From assembly GCF_037963835.1 (NCBI RefSeq), contig NZ_CP150145.1, positions 4,030,001-4,094,000 on the forward strand: a stretch of 64,000 nt of DNA, read 5' to 3'. Of this stretch, positions 60,944 to 64,000 are shown piece by piece (positions within the stretch are counted from its first letter, which is position 1; each line of letters begins with the position of its first letter). Under the pieces are notes generated by a model. The model was given only the letters and a program-made list of their open reading frames with translations. It made no database searches and had not been told where the DNA came from. A program made the position numbers and the translations under genes. The stretch comes from Paenibacillus sp. FSL H8-0332. Lineage in GTDB: Bacteria; Bacillota; Bacilli; Paenibacillales; Paenibacillaceae.

Positions 60944-61008
60944 GGGGTTACCTCTTTTCTATTTGTTGTATAATAAATCAAGCAAACTAATTGGATGTGA
61001 GGTGGAAT

Positions 61009-61683
61009 ATGAGGAAATATTTATATATGGTGATCATTTATGCTTTAATTCTTACGATCGCAGGTTGTGCCAATGATGAGCAGGTTACATCCGATACGCT
61101 GGCGATCAGAGCAGCAACAACTGAATTAGGGATCAAACCTTCCACAAACCAAGTGGAGGATTTTCTTAATAAAAACCGGAAGTTCATCTCCAGCTATGAC
61201 ACGGATACTTGTTTTAACATTACCCCGGACTTTGTTGCGGAAAATTCTGAATTCTCTGTATTCAAATACTCTATTTCCTCAGGATCTTTTCTTCTATATG
61301 ATGGCGAATTTTACTCTTTAGGTATGTTTGGCGGGTTGACTAGTGTAGCGCTTGCCGATCTGGATAGGGATAGCCGGTATGAATTATACTTTACCTCTGG
61401 ATGGGGTTCCGGGATTTACCGCTCACAGATCGGCTACTTCAATCCTGCTACGAAAAAGGTCACTGTGTTTGATTTCCAGTACTTTGACCATGACATGATA
61501 CTGACCACCGACGAGCCAGGAACTTCTCTATTCGTTAAGGAAGCAGCTATTGAATATGTATCACTAGTGGATTTAAAATTAAAATCCGACAATAAGCTAA
61601 TTGCCACTATTGTTTCGGAAAAGGGTAAAATTAAATTAAGTTATTGGAAAACTCAATACAGCCCCAGACCGTTCATTACATAA
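61009..61683 (+). CDS. Lipoprotein with a VCBS/FG-GAP-like motif
   Basis: The 224-residue protein has a lipoprotein signal with lipobox IAGC. SVALADLDRDSRYELYF has the DxDxDG-like spacing of VCBS/FG-GAP repeats, which often bind Ca. The rest is beta-rich. ATG 61009 follows GAGGTGG. Its end overlaps the convergent TetR gene by 31 bases. Confidence 0.62.
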   Translation: MRKYLYMVIIYALILTIAGCANDEQVTSDTLAIRAATTELGIKPSTNQVEDFLNKNRKFISSYDTDTCFNITPDFVAENSEFSVFKYSISSGSFLLYDGEFYSLGMFGGLTSVALADLDRDSRYELYFTSGWGSGIYRSQIGYFNPATKKVTVFDFQYFDHDMILTTDEPGTSLFVKEAAIEYVSLVDLKLKSDNKLIATIVSEKGKIKLSYWKTQYSPRPFIT

Positions 61684-62225
61684 GGACGAACATTGTCTAC
61701 GAGCACTTCGGTTTGATTCTTATCCCCGGCATTTAACCAATAATGCGCAGCGCCATAGATCGCTGAACCTGTCATGGCCGCCATGATTTTGATATGATGA
61801 ATGTCCATCCCAGGGTGGGTATTGCCTTTCAGAAAAATGCTTTCTATGGTTTGCTGCAGCATTTTCTTTATTTTGTCATCGACCAGCTTAGCCATCGGAT
61901 TGGAATCTATTCTGCAGATCCGATAAAAATCCGTGATATATTGATGCGTCATTATGATCAACTGATCACATATATCGTCCGTGAACTCCTGTGCATTCAC
62001 CACTAGCTCAGGAATCCTCTCATAAAACGCCATTTCTGTAACTTCGTCCAGCAAAGCATATTTATCTTCAAAATGAGCATAAAAGGTGGCACGGTTAATG
62101 GTGGCTTCCTGAGCGATATCTTTGATCGTGATTGCATCAAATCCTTTTCTCTGCAACAAATCTCTGAACGCTGTTCTAATTAACTGTCGAGTGCGCAATA
62201 CCCTAGGATCTTCCTGATTTACCAC
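61653..62225 (-). CDS. TetR-family transcriptional regulator
   Basis: The 190-residue regulator has an N-terminal TetR HTH (TRQLIRTAFRDLLQRKGFDA, ITIKDIAQEATINRATFYAH). A C-terminal dimer/ligand domain follows, similar to TetR_C_7/DUF5-like. It faces the MDR oxidoreductase gene, so the oxidoreductase is the likely target. Confidence 0.9.
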   Translation of the reverse strand: MVNQEDPRVLRTRQLIRTAFRDLLQRKGFDAITIKDIAQEATINRATFYAHFEDKYALLDEVTEMAFYERIPELVVNAQEFTDDICDQLIIMTHQYITDFYRICRIDSNPMAKLVDDKIKKMLQQTIESIFLKGNTHPGMDIHHIKIMAAMTGSAIYGAAHYWLNAGDKNQTEVLVDNVRPYVMNGLGLY

Positions 62226-62263
62226 TTCTATATCTCCTTCTTAAACATCAATGATTACAATGT

Positions 62264-62277
62264 GTTGCCTATGCAAC
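62264..62277. promoter_or_regulatory. Candidate TetR operator
   Basis: GTTGC-CTAT-GCAAC is a 5-bp dyad in the divergent tetR-oxidoreductase gap. A second similar site, TGTTGCTTAAACAA, lies at about 62338-62352. Operator use is inferred from position. Confidence 0.4.
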
Positions 62278-62381
62278 GTTCCTCTAACTCTGCCGGTTGA
62301 ACTCTCAAGTCCTCAATATTATTATCTTATCAAACAGATGTTGCTTAAACAATTAGTGTTCAATTTACGAGGAGGATCATC

Positions 62382-63368
62382 ATGAAAGCTATTGCTTTGA
62401 CAAGCTTTGGAATTCCCGAAGCGCTAGAAGAACTGGAAGTACCCGTTCCCACACTCACCGACACACAGGTTCTCGTCGAAATGCGCGCCTCATCCATCAA
62501 TCCCGCAGATCATCTGTTTCGCAGCGGCGCAATTCTTCAGAGTCCGATGGCCGATAAATTCCCGGATCAATTTCAATTGCCGCTTGTTCTTGGTAATGAA
62601 GTAGCCGGCATCGTTAAAGAGGTTGGCGGGAACGTGAAACATTTCAAGCCGGGGGATCGTGTCATGGGTATGGTTCAGAGGGGCTCCTACATGGACTATG
62701 TTGCGGTGGAGGAGGATCTCCTTGCCGTCATTCCTGAGAGTCTGTCCTTCGAAGAGGCTGGCGCCGCGCCTACGGTTGCCCTGACCGCCTGGCAAGCGCT
62801 GTTTGAGCATGGCCATCTTCAACCGGGTCAACGTATTCTTGTTCAGGCAGGTGCAGGAGGCGTGGGACATGTGGCGGTCCAATTGGCCAAGCAGCATGGA
62901 GCATACGTTATCGCAACCGCGAGGGACTATAATCATGATTTTGTCAAAGGGCTCTGTGCAGACGAGGTAATCGATTATATGAAAGCCGACTTTGCCTCCC
63001 AAATCACAGAGCCTGTAGATATTGTTTTGGATTCTGCTATGGACCCATCCAGTTTCGGTACCGGGTTACCGGGAGAGATCGGACAGAAAAGCTACTCGGT
63101 CATCAAGGATGGCGGCACCTATATTTCAGTGGTGGCATTCGCGCTCAATCAATATCCGAAGGTCCGCGGCATTAACGCCTATTTCTTCCAGGCAAGACCT
63201 AACCGTAGCGATTTTGAATCCATCGTTCGCGAGATGAAAGAGAATAAACTGACTATCCATATCAATGAGGCTTACCCCTTTACTGCTCAAGGCCTGCTCA
63301 AAGCGTATCGCCAAAGCGAAGAGTCAACCAAACGGGGGAAAATCATCATATCGAAAAATCTTGGATAA
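62382..63368 (+). CDS. MDR-superfamily NADP-dependent oxidoreductase (quinone reductase-like)
   Basis: The 328-residue protein has a GroES-like N-terminal domain (MRASSINPADHLFRSG, VLGNEVAGIV, FKPGDRVMGMV) and a Rossmann domain (VQAGAGGVGHVAVQLAKQHG, VIATAR). The zinc ligands of true alcohol dehydrogenases are absent, so it is quinone reductase-like. It is divergent from tetR and probably a detoxifying enzyme. GAGGAGG precedes the ATG. Confidence 0.92.
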   Translation: MKAIALTSFGIPEALEELEVPVPTLTDTQVLVEMRASSINPADHLFRSGAILQSPMADKFPDQFQLPLVLGNEVAGIVKEVGGNVKHFKPGDRVMGMVQRGSYMDYVAVEEDLLAVIPESLSFEEAGAAPTVALTAWQALFEHGHLQPGQRILVQAGAGGVGHVAVQLAKQHGAYVIATARDYNHDFVKGLCADEVIDYMKADFASQITEPVDIVLDSAMDPSSFGTGLPGEIGQKSYSVIKDGGTYISVVAFALNQYPKVRGINAYFFQARPNRSDFESIVREMKENKLTIHINEAYPFTAQGLLKAYRQSEESTKRGKIIISKNLG

Positions 63369-63410
63369 ATGCCATGACTGGTGGAATGGGAATGTGTAAT
63401 CTGCATGAAG

Positions 63411-63440
63411 AAAGCTCTATCCCCTAAGGATTAGAGCTTT
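63411..63440. terminator. Hairpin between convergent genes
   Basis: AAAGCTCTA and TAGAGCTTT (63411-63419, 63432-63440) form a stem with CC/GG inside. It could terminate both directions; the plus-strand T-tract is weak. Confidence 0.6.
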
Positions 63441-63700
63441 CATATCTCATCCATCGATCAATGATCGGCTGGCCGCTCAGGTGCAGCACGTCATGGTGAT
63501 CTTCGCTGAGAAGCCATTGGTACTTTTTGGAGATCAGGTAATATTCATTGATGTGCCATACCTCAGGGATCACCTGGAGAATCGTCGCCGTCTTCCCCTC
63601 ATAGAGCCACAGCTTATCATAACAGTCCTCTGCAATGAACCAAATGAGATCATCTTCAATCGGACAGATAGGGAATCCACATCTGCACCTTATTTCCAGC
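63424..63700 (-). pseudogene. Small hypothetical protein, probably frameshifted
   Basis: The minus strand encodes EDDLIWFIAEDCYDKLWLYE, GKTATILQVIPEVWHINEYY and HHDVLHLSGQPIIDRW, then stop 63424-63426. This resembles a small immunity-like or SMI1-neighbour protein family. No good start lies in this frame. A neighbouring frame reads KSIRVAGNKVQMWIPYLSD just upstream, so one frameshift near 63660 may have split the gene. It was not in the standard start-to-stop frames. Confidence 0.4.
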
Positions 63701-63740
63701 TACTCGGATGGACTTCACTAGCACTTTGACCTCCATTCTG

Positions 63741-64000
63741 TTATCCCTTCTCCCCTCTCATCTGAATCACCTTATATTTGAACAGCAGCGTAATCCCCAG
63801 ATTCATCAGAAAATGGACAAGGATCGGGACCAGCAAATTATGCGTCTGCACATAGATCCAGCCGAAGACCAGACTTGGGATGGTGATGTTCAGCAGCATT
63901 AGCGGCTTGCTGTAGTACTGGACATGCATTCCCACAAACAGCACTGTGGTGATTCCGATGGCGAGCCAGGGCTGGGGAAGGTAGAGATTCAATACATTTT
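63741..64000 (-). CDS. CPBP-family intramembrane protease (partial)
   Basis: The last 86 residues of a membrane protein run off the window end. VLFVGMHVQYY and LVPILVHFLMNLGI are the second and third motifs of CPBP (CAAX-processing-like, glutamic) proteases, with His and His/Asn catalytic candidates. The first motif (EExxxR) is outside the window. No start is visible here. Confidence 0.78.
   Translation of the reverse strand, partial: NVLNLYLPQPWLAIGITTVLFVGMHVQYYSKPLMLLNITIPSLVFGWIYVQTHNLLVPILVHFLMNLGITLLFKYKVIQMRGEKG

Overview
The window looks like a chromosome segment of a Paenibacillus-type member of the Bacillales. The main evidence is the conserved gene order on the minus strand: ylxM-ffh-rpsP-khpA(ylqC)-rimM-trmD, then rplS-lepB-rbgA(ylqF)-rnhB-ylqG-ylqH-yraN-comM. 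AGGAGG-type ribosome binding sites, many small Gram-positive lipoproteins and short palindromic intergenic repeats agree with this. No rRNA, no CRISPR array and no intact prophage are visible. One tRNA (Pro, GGG) is present.

Layout. 1-715 holds the organic peroxide pair ohrR (cut by the window edge) and ohr. 916-17412 is the core block for translation, secretion and RNA processing. It contains a possible L19 leader, several strong terminators and a stand-alone structured RNA candidate at about 12667-12827. 17583-31091 is ordinary accessory-metabolic sequence: TrhA/hemolysin III, an M32 carboxypeptidase, carbonic anhydrase, an intracellular pectinesterase beside a decayed sugar-binding protein, DegV, a kinase-like phosphotransferase, an alpha/beta hydrolase, UPF0173, a PaaX-like regulator and YyaL.

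At about 31190 the composition drops sharply to AT-rich, and stays so to about 38100. This island carries three minus-strand genes: a HerA-type ATPase, an OLD-type ATPase-TOPRIM protein translationally coupled to it, and a protein with a PD-(D/E)xK-like N-terminus. I read it as a candidate anti-phage or DNA-processing system and as the most interesting object in the window. A decayed stretch upstream of it and the XRE/DUF6809 pair follow.

38161-64000 is a patchwork of small single-function genes, many of them hypothetical: lipoproteins, DUF4304, an ADP-ribosylglycohydrolase with an apparent ATA start, a WYL regulator facing a GyrI-like gene, VOC proteins, M28 and S1 peptidases, and TetR facing an MDR oxidoreductase. 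Decay is frequent: an IS200/IS605-type element with intact-looking tnpB and only a stub of tnpA has truncated a beta-lactamase-family gene and a lipoprotein; two internally deleted IS4-like copies truncate a histidine kinase and a Nudix gene; and fragments of DUF6809, VOC and phosphoesterase genes remain. The window ends inside a CPBP-family membrane protease gene.

All functional calls come from reading protein motifs and gene order by eye; no database search was run.
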